Positions 53,487-62,260 are shown, numbered from the stretch's first letter. The stretch is DNA of 64,000 nt from Pseudomonadota bacterium (GCA_029779435.1 JAKPAM010000136.1:1-64000), one strand, 5' to 3'. A program made the numbers and translations. The notes: generated from the letters alone by a model not told the origin.

Positions 53487-54878
53487 ATGCAGACCGATTC
53501 CTTCTCCCACGCCGACTCGGTGGGCGCACTGGTCACTCCACCTCGCTTCGATTCCGTCAGCGACGCCCAGCAGTATCTGCGGGCACAAGGCGTCAGCTAC
53601 GTGCTCGCGCAGTTCGTCGACGTACATGGGGTGGCCAAGGCCAAGGCCGTCCCGGTCTCGCATCTGCAGACGGTTCTGGCCGACGGCGCCGGCTTCGCCG
53701 GCTTCGCGATCTGGGGCGTCGGCATCGAACCGCACGGACCCGACTTCATGGCCGTCGGCGACCTGGCCACGCTGTCGCCCGTACCTTGGCAGCCCGGCCT
53801 GGCGCGGATCGTCTGCGAGGGCCATGTCGACGGCAAGCCCTGGGCTTATGACAGCCGCATCACGCTAAAGAGGCAGATCGCGCGCATGGCCGAGCGCGGC
53901 TACACGCTCTTCACCGGGCTGGAGCCGGAATTCTCGCTGCTTCGACGTGACGAGCAGGGGCGCATCCAGCCGTTCGACCCGAGCGATACGCTAGCCAAGC
54001 CCTGCTACGATTACAAGGGCTTGTCGCGCACCCGCGATTACCTGGAGAAGCTGTCGAACGCGCTGCGCGCCACCGGCATCGACGTCTACCAGATCGACCA
54101 CGAGGACGCCAACGGCCAGTTCGAGTTGAACTACACGTTCACCGACTGCCTGACCTCGTGCGACCACTTCGTGTTCTTCAAGATGGCGGCCAGCGAGATC
54201 GCCAACCAGATGGGCCTGTTGTGCTCGTTCATGCCCAAGCCGTTCGGGCACCTGCCGGGCAACGGCATGCACATGCACATGTCGATCGGTGACGGCCAGT
54301 CGAATCTGTTCCAGGACAGGAACGACCCGCGCGGCCTCGAATTGTCGACGCTCGCCTACCACTTCATGGGCGGCGTGCTCGCGCATGCAGCGGCGCTGGC
54401 CGCGCTGTGCGCGCCGACCGTCAACTCGTACAAGCGGCTGGTCGTCGGCCGCTCGCTGACCGGCGCGACCTGGGCGCCCGCCTACATCAGCTACGGCGAC
54501 AACAACCGTTCGAGCATGATCCGCGTTCCCAAGGGTCGCCTCGAGCTGCGGCTGCCCGATGGGTCGGCCAATCCTTACCTGGCGACCGCGGCCGTCATCG
54601 CCGCCGGCCTGGACGGCGTCGATCGCAAGCTCGACCCGGGCACCCCGCGCAACACCAATCTGTACGACTGGAGCGCCGAGCAGCTTCGCGAGGCCGGCAT
54701 CGGCATGCTGCCGCAGAACCTGGGCAGCGCGCTGGACGCGCTCGAGGCCGATTCGCTGATCTGCGAAGCGCTCGGTCCGGTCAGCGCCGAGTTCCTCAAG
54801 CTCAAGCGGATGGAATGGGTGGAGTACCAGCGCCACGTCTCCGAGTGGGAAATCAAGCAATACGTCGAATTCTTCTGA
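53487..54878 (+). CDS. Type III glutamine synthetase-like ligase (GlnT / gamma-glutamylmethylamide synthetase)
   Basis: 463-residue ATP-dependent ligase of the glutamine synthetase superfamily, subtype containing rhizobial GlnT and methylotroph GmaS. Active-site motifs: [53 protein letters not shown] and [15 protein letters not shown]. It joins glutamate to ammonia or to methylamine. ATG 53487 follows aggag at seven bases. First gene of a four-gene set with glutamate-synthase-like partners; both glnT-glxBCD and gmaS-mgsABC have this composition, so the substrate cannot be settled here. Expression probably needs sigma-54 and NtrC. Confidence 0.85.
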   Translation: MQTDSFSHADSVGALVTPPRFDSVSDAQQYLRAQGVSYVLAQFVDVHGVAKAKAVPVSHLQTVLADGAGFAGFAIWGVGIEPHGPDFMAVGDLATLSPVPWQPGLARIVCEGHVDGKPWAYDSRITLKRQIARMAERGYTLFTGLEPEFSLLRRDEQGRIQPFDPSDTLAKPCYDYKGLSRTRDYLEKLSNALRATGIDVYQIDHEDANGQFELNYTFTDCLTSCDHFVFFKMAASEIANQMGLLCSFMPKPFGHLPGNGMHMHMSIGDGQSNLFQDRNDPRGLELSTLAYHFMGGVLAHAAALAALCAPTVNSYKRLVVGRSLTGATWAPAYISYGDNNRSSMIRVPKGRLELRLPDGSANPYLATAAVIAAGLDGVDRKLDPGTPRNTNLYDWSAEQLREAGIGMLPQNLGSALDALEADSLICEALGPVSAEFLKLKRMEWVEYQRHVSEWEIKQYVEFF

Positions 54879-54893
54879 GAGGACACCAACGCC

Positions 54894-55802
54894 ATGTGCG
54901 GAATTGTTGGGCTGCTGGTCAAGAAGCCAGCGTTGCGAGAACAACTGGGCCGTTTGATGGTCCCGATGCTGATCGGCATGACCGAGCGCGGCCCCGACTC
55001 GGCGGGCCTGGCCGTCTTCACGCCCAAGCTGAACGGCGAGCGCCGCAAGATCAGCGTCTACTCGGGTTTCACGCCCGCCGGCGACGCTTATGACTGGAAC
55101 GGCCTGGTCACCGCGCTGAACGGCGCGCTGCGAGCCGATGCCATCGTGGAAACCAAGGGAAATCACGCGATCGTGGCGTTCGGCATCGCGCCGGCGGCCG
55201 TCAAGGAATGGATCGGCGCGTACGATCCGGCACTGCACGTGTTCTCGACCGGTCAGCGCATCGACCTCTACAAGGACACGGGCACGCCCGAGGAGGTCGC
55301 GCTGCGCTACGACTTCGCCGACCTGAAGGGCACGCACCTGGTCGGCCACACGCGGATGGCCACCGAATCGGCGGTGACGCCCGATCGCGCGCATCCGTTC
55401 ACGGCCGGCGAGGACTTCTGCCTCGTGCACAACGGCTCGCTGTCGAACCATCACGAGATCCGGCGGATGCTCGAACCGAAGGGCATCCACTTCGACACCG
55501 ACAACGATACCGAAGCCGCGACCCGCTTCATCGAATGGCGGCTGCGCGAAGGCGACACGCTGCAGCAGGCGCTGCAACAAGGCTTCGACGTGCTCGACGG
55601 GTTCTATACGTTCCTGATGGGCACCGCCACCGAACTGGCACTGATCCGCGACCCGTTCGCCTGCAAGCCGGCGGTGGTCGCCGAAACCGACGACTACGTC
55701 GCGATCGCGTCCGAGTTCCGCTCGCTCGCGCACCTGCCCGGCGTCAATCACGCCAAGGTCTTCGAACCCGCGCCCGAGGAGATGTACGTATGGAAAGCCT
55801 GA
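54894..55802 (+). CDS. Class II glutamine amidotransferase domain protein (GlxB/MgsA-like)
   Basis: 302-residue N-terminal-nucleophile amidotransferase. Cys2 (MCGIVGLLV) is the nucleophile; TERGPDSAG, HTRMATESAVTPDRAHPF and CLVHNGSLSNHHEIRRML are the glutamine-site motifs. It corresponds to the glutaminase domain of glutamate synthase as a separate subunit (GlxB of rhizobia, MgsA of N-methylglutamate synthase). It starts 15 bp after the ligase gene and overlaps the next gene by 13 bp. Confidence 0.88.
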   Translation: MCGIVGLLVKKPALREQLGRLMVPMLIGMTERGPDSAGLAVFTPKLNGERRKISVYSGFTPAGDAYDWNGLVTALNGALRADAIVETKGNHAIVAFGIAPAAVKEWIGAYDPALHVFSTGQRIDLYKDTGTPEEVALRYDFADLKGTHLVGHTRMATESAVTPDRAHPFTAGEDFCLVHNGSLSNHHEIRRMLEPKGIHFDTDNDTEAATRFIEWRLREGDTLQQALQQGFDVLDGFYTFLMGTATELALIRDPFACKPAVVAETDDYVAIASEFRSLAHLPGVNHAKVFEPAPEEMYVWKA

Positions 55803-56482
55803 GCTTCGACCTGGACGCGACGCCGCTGCGCGAGGTCAACCGGTTCCTGCATCACGAAGCGCCCGGCAAGGGCGACCTGTCGGTGGTCATCCGCAATCCG
55901 AACGGCGCGCATTCGATCGCGGCGGGACTGAACGCGCCGATCAAGGTGACGATCGACGGCCATGCCGGCTACTACGCGGCCGGCATGAACCAAGGCGGCG
56001 ACGTGACGATCACCGGCAGCGCCGGTACCGGCGTGGCCGAGAACATGATGAGCGGCATCGTGCACGTCAAGGGATTCGCGTCGAACGCCGCCGGCGCGAC
56101 CGCCCACGGCGGCCTGCTGATCATCGACGGCGACGCCGGCCTGCGCTGCGCGATCTCGCTGAAAGGGGCCGACGTCGTCGTCGGCGGCTCGGTCGGCAGC
56201 TTCTCGGCCTTCATGGCCCAGGCGGGCAACCTCGTCGTGCTCGGCGACGCCGGCGAAGCGCTCGGCGACTCGCTGTACGAGGCGCGGATCTTCGTTCGCG
56301 GCAAGGTCAAGAGCCTGGGCGCCGATTGCGAGCGCAAACCGATGGGCGAGGCCGAGACGAAGATCCTCGCCGATCTGCTGGCCCGGGCCGGCCATGCGAA
56401 CGTCTCGCCCGCCGAGTTCACCTGCTACGGCTCGGCCCGCACGCTGTACCACTTCCACGTCGACAACGCCGGCGCCTACTGA
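55790..56482 (+). CDS. GXGXG-domain protein (GlxC/MgsB-like)
   Basis: 230-residue right-handed beta-helix protein corresponding to the C-terminal GXGXG domain of glutamate synthase (also related to formylmethanofuran dehydrogenase subunit C). The repeated turns are visible as regular G-x-x-G-x-(V/I) motifs, e.g. MNQGGDVTITGSAGTGV, GLLIIDGDAGLR, GADVVVGGSVGSF, NLVVLGDAGEALGD. A structural subunit joining the glutaminase and FMN synthase subunits. Overlaps the upstream gene. Confidence 0.88.
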   Translation: MESLSFDLDATPLREVNRFLHHEAPGKGDLSVVIRNPNGAHSIAAGLNAPIKVTIDGHAGYYAAGMNQGGDVTITGSAGTGVAENMMSGIVHVKGFASNAAGATAHGGLLIIDGDAGLRCAISLKGADVVVGGSVGSFSAFMAQAGNLVVLGDAGEALGDSLYEARIFVRGKVKSLGADCERKPMGEAETKILADLLARAGHANVSPAEFTCYGSARTLYHFHVDNAGAY

Positions 56483-56508
56483 AGCCGACCGACCCTGCGA
56501 GACCCATT

Positions 56509-57849
56509 ATGAGTGCACCCTCTCACGATCGCGTCGACGCCGCGCGGACCGCCCCGCGCTTCTCGGCGACCTTCGATCCGTACACGCTGTCCGAGATCCG
56601 CCGCGCGGCGGCTACCGGCATCTACGACATCCGCGGCGGCGGCGCCAAGCGCAAGCTGCCCCACTTCGACGACCTGCTGTTCCTCGGCGCTTCGATCAGC
56701 CGCTACCCGCTCGAGGGTTATCGCGAGAAGTGCGGCACCGACGTCGTGCTGGGTACCCGCTTCGCGAAAAAGCCGATCCACCTGAAGACGCCGGTCACGA
56801 TCGCCGGAATGAGCTTCGGTGCGCTGTCCGCGCAAGCCAAGGAAGCGCTGGGCCGCGGCGCCAGCGCCGTCGGCACCAGCACCACCACCGGCGACGGCGG
56901 CATGACGCCCGAGGAGCGCGGCCACTCGAAGACGCTCGTCTACCAGTACCTGCCGTCGCGCTACGGGATGAACCCCGATGACCTGCGCAAGGCCGACGCG
57001 ATAGAGGTCGTGGTCGGCCAGGGCGCCAAGCCCGGCGGCGGCGGCATGCTGCTGGGCCAGAAGATCAGCTCGCGCGTCGCCAGGATGCGCTGCCTTCCCG
57101 AAGGGATCGACCAGCGTTCGGCGTGCCGGCACCCGGACTGGACCGGCCCCGATGACCTGGAGATCAAGATCCTCGAACTGCGCGAGATCACCGACTGGGA
57201 AAAGCCGATCTACGTGAAGGTCGGCGCGACCCGTCCTTATTACGACGTCGCGCTGGCCGTCAAGGCGGGTGCCGACGTCGTCGTGCTCGACGGCATGCAG
57301 GGCGGCACCGCCGCCACGCAGGAGGTGTTCATCGAGCACGTCGGGATTCCGATCCTCGCGGCGATCCGTCCGGCCGTGCAGGCGCTGCGCGACCTGAACA
57401 TGCACCGCAAGGTGCAGTTGATCGTCTCGGGCGGCATCCGCAACGGCGCCGACACCGCGAAGGCGCTGGCGCTGGGGGCTGACGCCGTCGCGATCGGCAC
57501 GGCCGCGCTGGTCGCACTGGGCGACAACGACCCGCGCTGGCAAGCCGAGTACGAAGCGCTGGGCACGACGGCCGGCGCTTATGACGACTGGCACGAGGGT
57601 CGCGACCCGGCCGGCATCACGACGCAGGATCCGGCGCTGGCCGCGCGGCTCGACCCGCTGCTGGCCGGCCGCCGGCTGGCCAACTACCTGTCGGTGATGA
57701 CGATGGAAGCGCAAGTGATCGCGCGCGCCTGCGGCAAATCGCACCTGCACAACCTCGAACCGGAGGATCTCGCCGCGCTGACCATCGAGGCTGCGGCGAT
57801 GACGCAGGTGCCGCTGGCGGGAACCGACTGGATACCGGGCAAGTTGTGA
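56509..57849 (+). CDS. FMN-binding glutamate synthase domain protein (GlxD/MgsC-like)
   Basis: 446-residue protein corresponding to the FMN/synthase domain of the glutamate synthase large subunit. Motifs: PVTIAGMSFGALSAQAKEAL, TSTTTGDGGMTPEERGHS, GQGAKPGGGGMLLGQKIS, VVLDGMQGGTAATQEVFI, VSGGIRNGADTAKALALGAD. Forms a three-subunit glutamate- or N-methylglutamate-synthase-like enzyme with the two preceding products. The Fe-S cluster cysteines and NADPH subunit of classical GltBD are absent, so an alternative electron source or an electron-neutral transfer is implied. Confidence 0.88.
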   Translation: MSAPSHDRVDAARTAPRFSATFDPYTLSEIRRAAATGIYDIRGGGAKRKLPHFDDLLFLGASISRYPLEGYREKCGTDVVLGTRFAKKPIHLKTPVTIAGMSFGALSAQAKEALGRGASAVGTSTTTGDGGMTPEERGHSKTLVYQYLPSRYGMNPDDLRKADAIEVVVGQGAKPGGGGMLLGQKISSRVARMRCLPEGIDQRSACRHPDWTGPDDLEIKILELREITDWEKPIYVKVGATRPYYDVALAVKAGADVVVLDGMQGGTAATQEVFIEHVGIPILAAIRPAVQALRDLNMHRKVQLIVSGGIRNGADTAKALALGADAVAIGTAALVALGDNDPRWQAEYEALGTTAGAYDDWHEGRDPAGITTQDPALAARLDPLLAGRRLANYLSVMTMEAQVIARACGKSHLHNLEPEDLAALTIEAAAMTQVPLAGTDWIPGKL

Positions 57850-57955
57850 TAGCCCCGTCGGACCGCGCGGAAAATTATCGGATCATCGCATCACTTCGGT
57901 GCCGGATGCGCCTGTTCCGCGCGCGTTCCGCACTATGCCGGTGAGGCGCATGACG

Positions 57956-57986
57956 CTTAGGAAATTCGCTTGCCAAGCCACCTAAG
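57956..57986. promoter_or_regulatory. Nested dyad in the second amiC promoter region
   Basis: Outer inverted repeat cttagg (57956-57961) / cctaag (57981-57986) encloses a smaller one, gctt-gcc-aagc. It sits just upstream of a weak -10-like tattct (57995-58000). Either an operator for the second amiC-amiR unit or a leader hairpin if transcription starts further upstream. Confidence 0.4.
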
Positions 57987-58010
57987 TACCATGCTATTCT
58001 GAGCCCATCG

Positions 58011-58057
58011 GAGCAAGGAAGCTCTCGTCCAGGCGCAAGCCGGCGAGGGCTTTTTTT
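58011..58057 (+). promoter_or_regulatory. Leader attenuator of the second amiC-amiR operon
   Basis: A small hairpin gagc-AAGGAA-gctc (58011-58024), with a six-base loop having A at position 1 and G at position 4, shares its 3' arm with the 5' arm of an intrinsic terminator: gctctcgtcc (58021-58030) with ggcgagggc (58042-58050), then seven T. The two structures exclude each other. A start codon follows 17 bases after the T-tract. This matches the overlapped-hairpin design of ANTAR antitermination and suggests autoregulation by the AmiR-like product. Confidence 0.75.
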
Positions 58058-58074
58058 ATTGGCGGCCGGACATC

Positions 58075-59214
58075 ATGGCGAAAGACACACTGAAGGTTGG
58101 CGTGCTGTTCTCGCAGACGGGGCCCACAGCCTTCGTCGAGCGTACGCAATGCAATGCCACGCTGTTGGCGATCGAGGCGATGAATGCCAGCGGCGGCGTC
58201 CGCGGCCAGGCGGTCGAGCCCGTCATTCGCGATCCGAAGTCCCGCGTTCCCGACTACGTCGCGCTGGCAAGCGAATTGCTCGAAGTCCATCGGGTACCGC
58301 TGATCTTCGGCTGCTACATGACCAACACACGGCAAGCGCTGGTGCCGCTGGTCGAGCGCCGCAACGCCGTCCTCGCTTATCCGGCCCCCTATGAGGGCTT
58401 CGAGTACTCGCGCAATGTGTTCTACGGCGGCGCGGTCCCGAACCAGCACATCGTGCCGCTCGCCCGCTACCTGATGGCCCATGCCGGCAGGCGCTTCTAT
58501 CTGGTCGGCACCCGTTACACGTTTCCGGTCGAATCGAATCGCGTGATGATGACGCTGATCTCCGAAGGCAAGGGCGAGATCCTGGCCGAACGATACGTAC
58601 CGCTCGACGCGACGCGGCACGAGCTGACGGCGCTCGCCCGGCACATCAAGAGCAAGCAGCCCGACGTGGTCTTCTGCACGGTCGTCGGCGAAGCGGCCGC
58701 GCGATTCCACCAGGCCTGCCGCGAGGAAGGAATCTCCCCCGCGGACACCACGATCGCCGGGCTGACGATCACCGAGGCCGAAGTCCAGTTGATGGGGGCG
58801 GAGCTCGCCCGCGGCCACCTGACCGCCGCCACGTATTTCGAGTCGATCGACAGCCCCGCCAATCGCCGCTTCGTCGATCGCTATCGCTCGGCGTACGGAC
58901 CCGCCGCGCACACGAACGCGATGGCCGAGACCGCCTGGTCGCTGACCAGCATGGTATTGGCGGCCGCCGATCGTTGCGGCTCCATGGACGCCGACGCGCT
59001 GCGCAACGAAATGGCCCGCGAGCCTTTCGATGCGCCGCAAGGCATCATCCGGCTCGATACGCAGAACAATCATTTCCATCTGTGGCCGCGTGTTGCACGA
59101 GTCGGCTACGACGGCGGCTTCGAGGTCCTCGAGACGGCCCCCTGCGCGCTGAAGCCGGATCCGTACCTGATCAACCATGGCATCGCCGGGAATGATCCCG
59201 GTACGCGGGACTAG
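58075..59214 (+). CDS. AmiC-like cytoplasmic ligand sensor (second copy)
   Basis: 379-residue binding-protein-fold sensor without signal peptide, paralogous to the first copy at 50.5 kb. Segments: LKVGVLFSQTGPTAFVERTQ, LIFGCYMTNTRQALVPLVE, LAYPAPYEGFEYSRNVFYGG, VPNQHIVPLARYLM. Presumed to bind a small amide-, urea- or hydantoin-like ligand and release its AmiR partner, encoded two bases downstream. Preceded by its own terminator-bearing leader. Pocket residues differ from the first copy, fitting a different ligand (inference). Confidence 0.85.
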   Translation: MAKDTLKVGVLFSQTGPTAFVERTQCNATLLAIEAMNASGGVRGQAVEPVIRDPKSRVPDYVALASELLEVHRVPLIFGCYMTNTRQALVPLVERRNAVLAYPAPYEGFEYSRNVFYGGAVPNQHIVPLARYLMAHAGRRFYLVGTRYTFPVESNRVMMTLISEGKGEILAERYVPLDATRHELTALARHIKSKQPDVVFCTVVGEAAARFHQACREEGISPADTTIAGLTITEAEVQLMGAELARGHLTAATYFESIDSPANRRFVDRYRSAYGPAAHTNAMAETAWSLTSMVLAAADRCGSMDADALRNEMAREPFDAPQGIIRLDTQNNHFHLWPRVARVGYDGGFEVLETAPCALKPDPYLINHGIAGNDPGTRD

Positions 59215-59216
59215 CC

Positions 59217-59837
59217 ATGTCGACCGCGATACGCCGAGGCGACCCGGTCCTGAAGTCGTTGCGCGACATCCGCCGGATGCGCGTGCTGATCGTCCATCCG
59301 CGCGACCGGGACTGCGACGATCTGTCGGCGCAAGTCAAGCGTATCGGCTGCCAGGTCGAATCGACGTGGCCGCCGCCGTCGTCGATTCCCGACGATGTCG
59401 AGATCGTCTTCATCCTGTTTCGCGGCCAGAAGGATACCGCCGGGCTGACGAGGCTCCTGCAGAGCCGCGTTCCCCGACCGACGATCATCGGCATCGTGGA
59501 ATTCGAGAGCCCGACGGCGATCGAGGACGTCGTCGGCGCCGGCACGCTGTCGATCGTCACCAAGCCGATACGCGGTTTCGGCCTGCTGACCTCGATGGTC
59601 ATCGCGCATGACCTGAATGCCTCGACGAGAGCGATGCAGACGCGCATCACCAAGCTCGAATCCCGGCTGGTCGGCATCAAGCGCATCGAGCAGGCCAAGT
59701 CGATTCTGATGCTGCGCAACCGGATCAGCGAACAGGAGGCTTATGAAAAGATCCGCTTGCAGGCGATGAAGCAAAGGGTTAGCATGGAGTCCATAAGTTC
59801 TTCGATCGTCTCCACTAATGACATGCTCGGTCAATGA
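59217..59837 (+). CDS. AmiR-like ANTAR-domain transcription antiterminator (second copy)
   Basis: 206 residues, the same architecture and exact length as the first copy: a pseudo-receiver (MRVLIVHPRDRDCDDLSAQV) without the phosphorylation aspartate, a coiled coil (AMQTRITKLESRLVGIK) and an ANTAR domain (RIEQAKSILMLRNRISEQEA, YEKIRLQAMKQRVSMESI). Its likely RNA targets are its own operon leader at 58011-58057 and the two tandem leader terminators before hyuA at 59947-60139. Confidence 0.88.
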   Translation: MSTAIRRGDPVLKSLRDIRRMRVLIVHPRDRDCDDLSAQVKRIGCQVESTWPPPSSIPDDVEIVFILFRGQKDTAGLTRLLQSRVPRPTIIGIVEFESPTAIEDVVGAGTLSIVTKPIRGFGLLTSMVIAHDLNASTRAMQTRITKLESRLVGIKRIEQAKSILMLRNRISEQEAYEKIRLQAMKQRVSMESISSSIVSTNDMLGQ

Positions 59838-59883
59838 ATGATCCGGCACGGAGCGATGGGTTGGTGACAGGTTGACGAGCTTT

Positions 59884-59917
59884 CCGTAGATCCTTTCCCG
59901 TTTTTCCGGATCCACGG
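59884..59917. other. Long imperfect dyad in the amiR-hyuA spacer
   Basis: ccgtagatcc (59884-59893) and ggatccacgg (59908-59917) pair at 9 of 10 positions around a 14-base T-rich centre. No T-tract follows, so it is not an obvious terminator; it may be an operator or an RNA element at the 5' end of the hyuA leader. Confidence 0.35.
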
Positions 59918-59946
59918 TTCTCGATCAGATGCATACGGTTCGATCG

Positions 59947-60018
59947 CTGCAAAGGCTGCAGTGGCCGGGCCTGGCTAAGAAAGCCACCTTCGACATCACG
60001 TCGGCGGTGGCTTTTTTG
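59947..60018 (+). promoter_or_regulatory. First tandem attenuator of the hyuA leader
   Basis: Hairpin 1 ctgca-AAGGC-tgcag (59947-59961); hairpin 2 ggct-AAGAA-agcc (59973-59985); then an intrinsic terminator aaagccacc / ggtggcttt (59980-59988 with 60006-60014), inner stem cgac/gtcg and a T6 tail. The 3' arm of hairpin 2 is the 5' arm of the terminator, so the two compete. Two small hairpins followed by an overlapping terminator is the layout recognised by ANTAR antiterminators; such a gene ends 110 bp upstream. Confidence 0.75.
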
Positions 60019-60060
60019 TTTCTTGATTTTGTTCGTTCGATTTCATTGACTGTCCTTCGC

Positions 60061-60139
60061 GCGGCTGGGTTGCCGCCGCGGGGCGTGGCTAAGAAAGCCG
60101 CCTTCGGTGTCCATCACCGCCGGCGGCTTTTTTGTTTTT
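60061..60139 (+). promoter_or_regulatory. Second tandem attenuator of the hyuA leader
   Basis: Hairpin 1 gcggc-TGGGTT-gccgc (60061-60076) has a six-base loop with G at position 4. Hairpin 2, ggct-AAGAA-agcc (60087-60099), is identical to that of the first unit. The terminator is aaagccgcc / ggcggcttt (60094-60102 with 60122-60130) with inner ggtg/cacc stem and a T-rich tail. Again hairpin 2 overlaps the terminator arm. hyuA starts 26 bases after the tail. The 59838-60164 gap holds this doubled leader and no gene. Confidence 0.75.
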
Positions 60140-60164
60140 GGCATCCTCAACTGGAGTAAAGCGC

Positions 60165-62219
60165 ATGGCCTCCCTCACCGATTCCAGCAAGGCGGTCCGC
60201 GTCGCCTGCGACGTCGGCGGTACCTTCACCGATATCTGCGTCCTCAACGAAGCATCGGGTCGGATGCACGTGGCCAAGGTGCCGACGACCGTCGATCCGA
60301 TCGACGGCGTGCTGGCCGGCATCACCGCCGGCAACGTCGATCTCAACGACCTGGTGCTCTTCTCCCACGGCACGACGCTGGCGACCAACGCGCTGATCAC
60401 GCGGCGCTTTCCTCCGGCCGTGATGATCACCACCGAAGGCTTCCGCGACACGATCGAGATCCGCCGCGGCAATCGCGACGACCTGTGGGACGCGTACAAG
60501 GAGATCGCCAAGCCGTACATCCGCCGCCGCGACCGTCTCGTCGTGCCCGAGCGCATCGACTATGCCGGCGTCGTCGTCACGCCGCTGGACGTCGACAAGG
60601 CCCGCGACGTCGCGCGCGTCGTCGCCAAGCGCGGCGTCAAGACGATCGCGATCTGCTTCGCGAACGCCTACGTGAACCCCGCCCACGAGCAGCAGATGCG
60701 CGACATCGTGCTCGAGGCGATTCCCGACGCGACGATCTCGCTGTCCAGCGAGATCATGCCGGAGATCTTCGAGCACGAACGCTTCTCCACGACCGTGGCC
60801 AATGCGGTGCTGGCGCCGGTGGCCGGCAGGTATGCGGCGCAGCTGGAAAGCCGCATGCAGGCCGGCGGCTACAAGGAAGACGTGATGCTGCTGCACTCGG
60901 GCGGCGGCGTGATGAAGGCGAAGATGGCCGAGAAGTTCGCCGCGCGGCTGTCGGCCTCCGGCATCGCGGCGGGCGCGATCGCCAGCCGCTTCGTCGCCGA
61001 GAGCGCGGGCTTCAAGTTCTCGATCGGCCTGGACATGGGCGGAACGTCGACCGACGTCTCGCTGTGCGACAACGGCAAGCTGCGCGTCACCAAGGAATGG
61101 CACGTCGAGTACGGCTACCCGATCTGCTTCCCGTCGATCGAGGTGCTGACGATCGGCGCGGGCGGCGGTTCGCTGGCCTGGATCGACGCGGCCAAGTCGC
61201 TGCGCAACGGCCCGCAGTCGGCCGGCTCCAATCCCGGTCCGGCCTGCTACGGCCGCGGCGGCACCGAGCCCACGAACTGCGATGCGAACGTGGTGCTCGG
61301 CCGGCTCAGCGACCGGCTGGCCGGCGGCGGCGTGGCGCTCGACCGCGCCAAGGCCGAGGAAGCGATCAGGCGCGCCGTGGCCGAACCGATGGGCATGAGC
61401 GTCGAGGACGCCGCGCTGGCGATCCTGAAGGTCGCGAACGCCAACATGGCCGACGCGGTGCGGCTGCTGTCGATCCGGCGCGGTTATGACCCGCGCGACT
61501 TCGCGCTGGTGGCGTTCGGCGGCGCCGGCCCGCTGCACGGTGCCGCGCTGGCGCGTGATCTGTCGATCCCGGTCGTGCTGGTCCCGCCGAATCCCGGCGT
61601 CACGTCCGCGCTCGGCTGCCTGCTGGTGGACATCCAGCACGACGTCACCCAGATGTACCTGTCGCGCGTCGAGGACGCCTCGGTCGACGATCTGGAGGCC
61701 AGCTTCGCCAAGCTCGAGGAAGAAGGCCGCCAGCGGCTGATGACCGAAGGCATCAGCGACGACCAGATGGTGTTCCAGCGCCAGATCGACATGCGCTATC
61801 TCGGCCAGTGGCGCGCGATGTCGATCCCGGTGCCCTCGCCGGTCACCACGCTGGACAGCGTCATCGAGGCGTTCCACCACGAGCATGCCCGCGAGCACAA
61901 CTACTCGCAGCCCGGCGAGCCGGTCGAGATCTACCGGATCAGCGTGATCGCGACGGGCCTGACACCGAAGGCGAAGTTCGCCGAGTTCGACCCCGTCGAC
62001 GAGCCGCCCGTCCCGCAGGCGTCGCGCCTCGTCCGCTTCGACGAGCTGCCCGAGAAGGTCGATACGCCCGTCTTCGATCGCAGCCTGCTGAAAGCCGGCA
62101 TGAAGGTCGCCGGCCCCGCGATCATCGACCAGCTCGATTCGACGATCGTCGTCCCGCCCGGCGTCACGGCCGAAGTCGACCGCTCGCTGACGATCGTCAT
62201 GCGCGTGCCGCTCGCGTGA
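60165..62219 (+). CDS. hyuA: Hydantoinase/oxoprolinase subunit A (HyuA-like)
   Basis: 684-residue ATP-dependent amidohydrolase subunit of the N-methylhydantoinase A / 5-oxoprolinase / acetone carboxylase beta superfamily. N-terminal phosphate-binding motif VACDVGGTFTDICVL, FSHGTTLATNALI, and the second actin-like motif GLDMGGTSTDVSLCDNG; later AFGGAGPLHGAALARDLSI and NPGVTSALGCLLVD. ATG 60165 is preceded by ctggag. With hyuB it would hydrolyse a hydantoin, oxoproline or related cyclic amide, releasing usable nitrogen. Control through two upstream attenuators is inferred. Confidence 0.9.
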   Translation: MASLTDSSKAVRVACDVGGTFTDICVLNEASGRMHVAKVPTTVDPIDGVLAGITAGNVDLNDLVLFSHGTTLATNALITRRFPPAVMITTEGFRDTIEIRRGNRDDLWDAYKEIAKPYIRRRDRLVVPERIDYAGVVVTPLDVDKARDVARVVAKRGVKTIAICFANAYVNPAHEQQMRDIVLEAIPDATISLSSEIMPEIFEHERFSTTVANAVLAPVAGRYAAQLESRMQAGGYKEDVMLLHSGGGVMKAKMAEKFAARLSASGIAAGAIASRFVAESAGFKFSIGLDMGGTSTDVSLCDNGKLRVTKEWHVEYGYPICFPSIEVLTIGAGGGSLAWIDAAKSLRNGPQSAGSNPGPACYGRGGTEPTNCDANVVLGRLSDRLAGGGVALDRAKAEEAIRRAVAEPMGMSVEDAALAILKVANANMADAVRLLSIRRGYDPRDFALVAFGGAGPLHGAALARDLSIPVVLVPPNPGVTSALGCLLVDIQHDVTQMYLSRVEDASVDDLEASFAKLEEEGRQRLMTEGISDDQMVFQRQIDMRYLGQWRAMSIPVPSPVTTLDSVIEAFHHEHAREHNYSQPGEPVEIYRISVIATGLTPKAKFAEFDPVDEPPVPQASRLVRFDELPEKVDTPVFDRSLLKAGMKVAGPAIIDQLDSTIVVPPGVTAEVDRSLTIVMRVPLA

Positions 62220-62260
62220 TGGCCCGCCCACCCCAATCCAACGAATCACTGGAGTCACCG

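Noticed and set aside
54894-57849. Classical GltB/GltD glutamate synthase
   Set aside because: The domains are on separate small proteins, the Fe-S cysteines are not seen, and there is no NADPH-binding small subunit; the glx/mgs assignment fits better.
57991-58004. gct-ATTCTG-agc as the first hairpin of an ANTAR pair before the second amiC
   Set aside because: The stem is only three base pairs, the loop lacks G at position 4, and it overlaps the likely -10 element, so it may not be transcribed.
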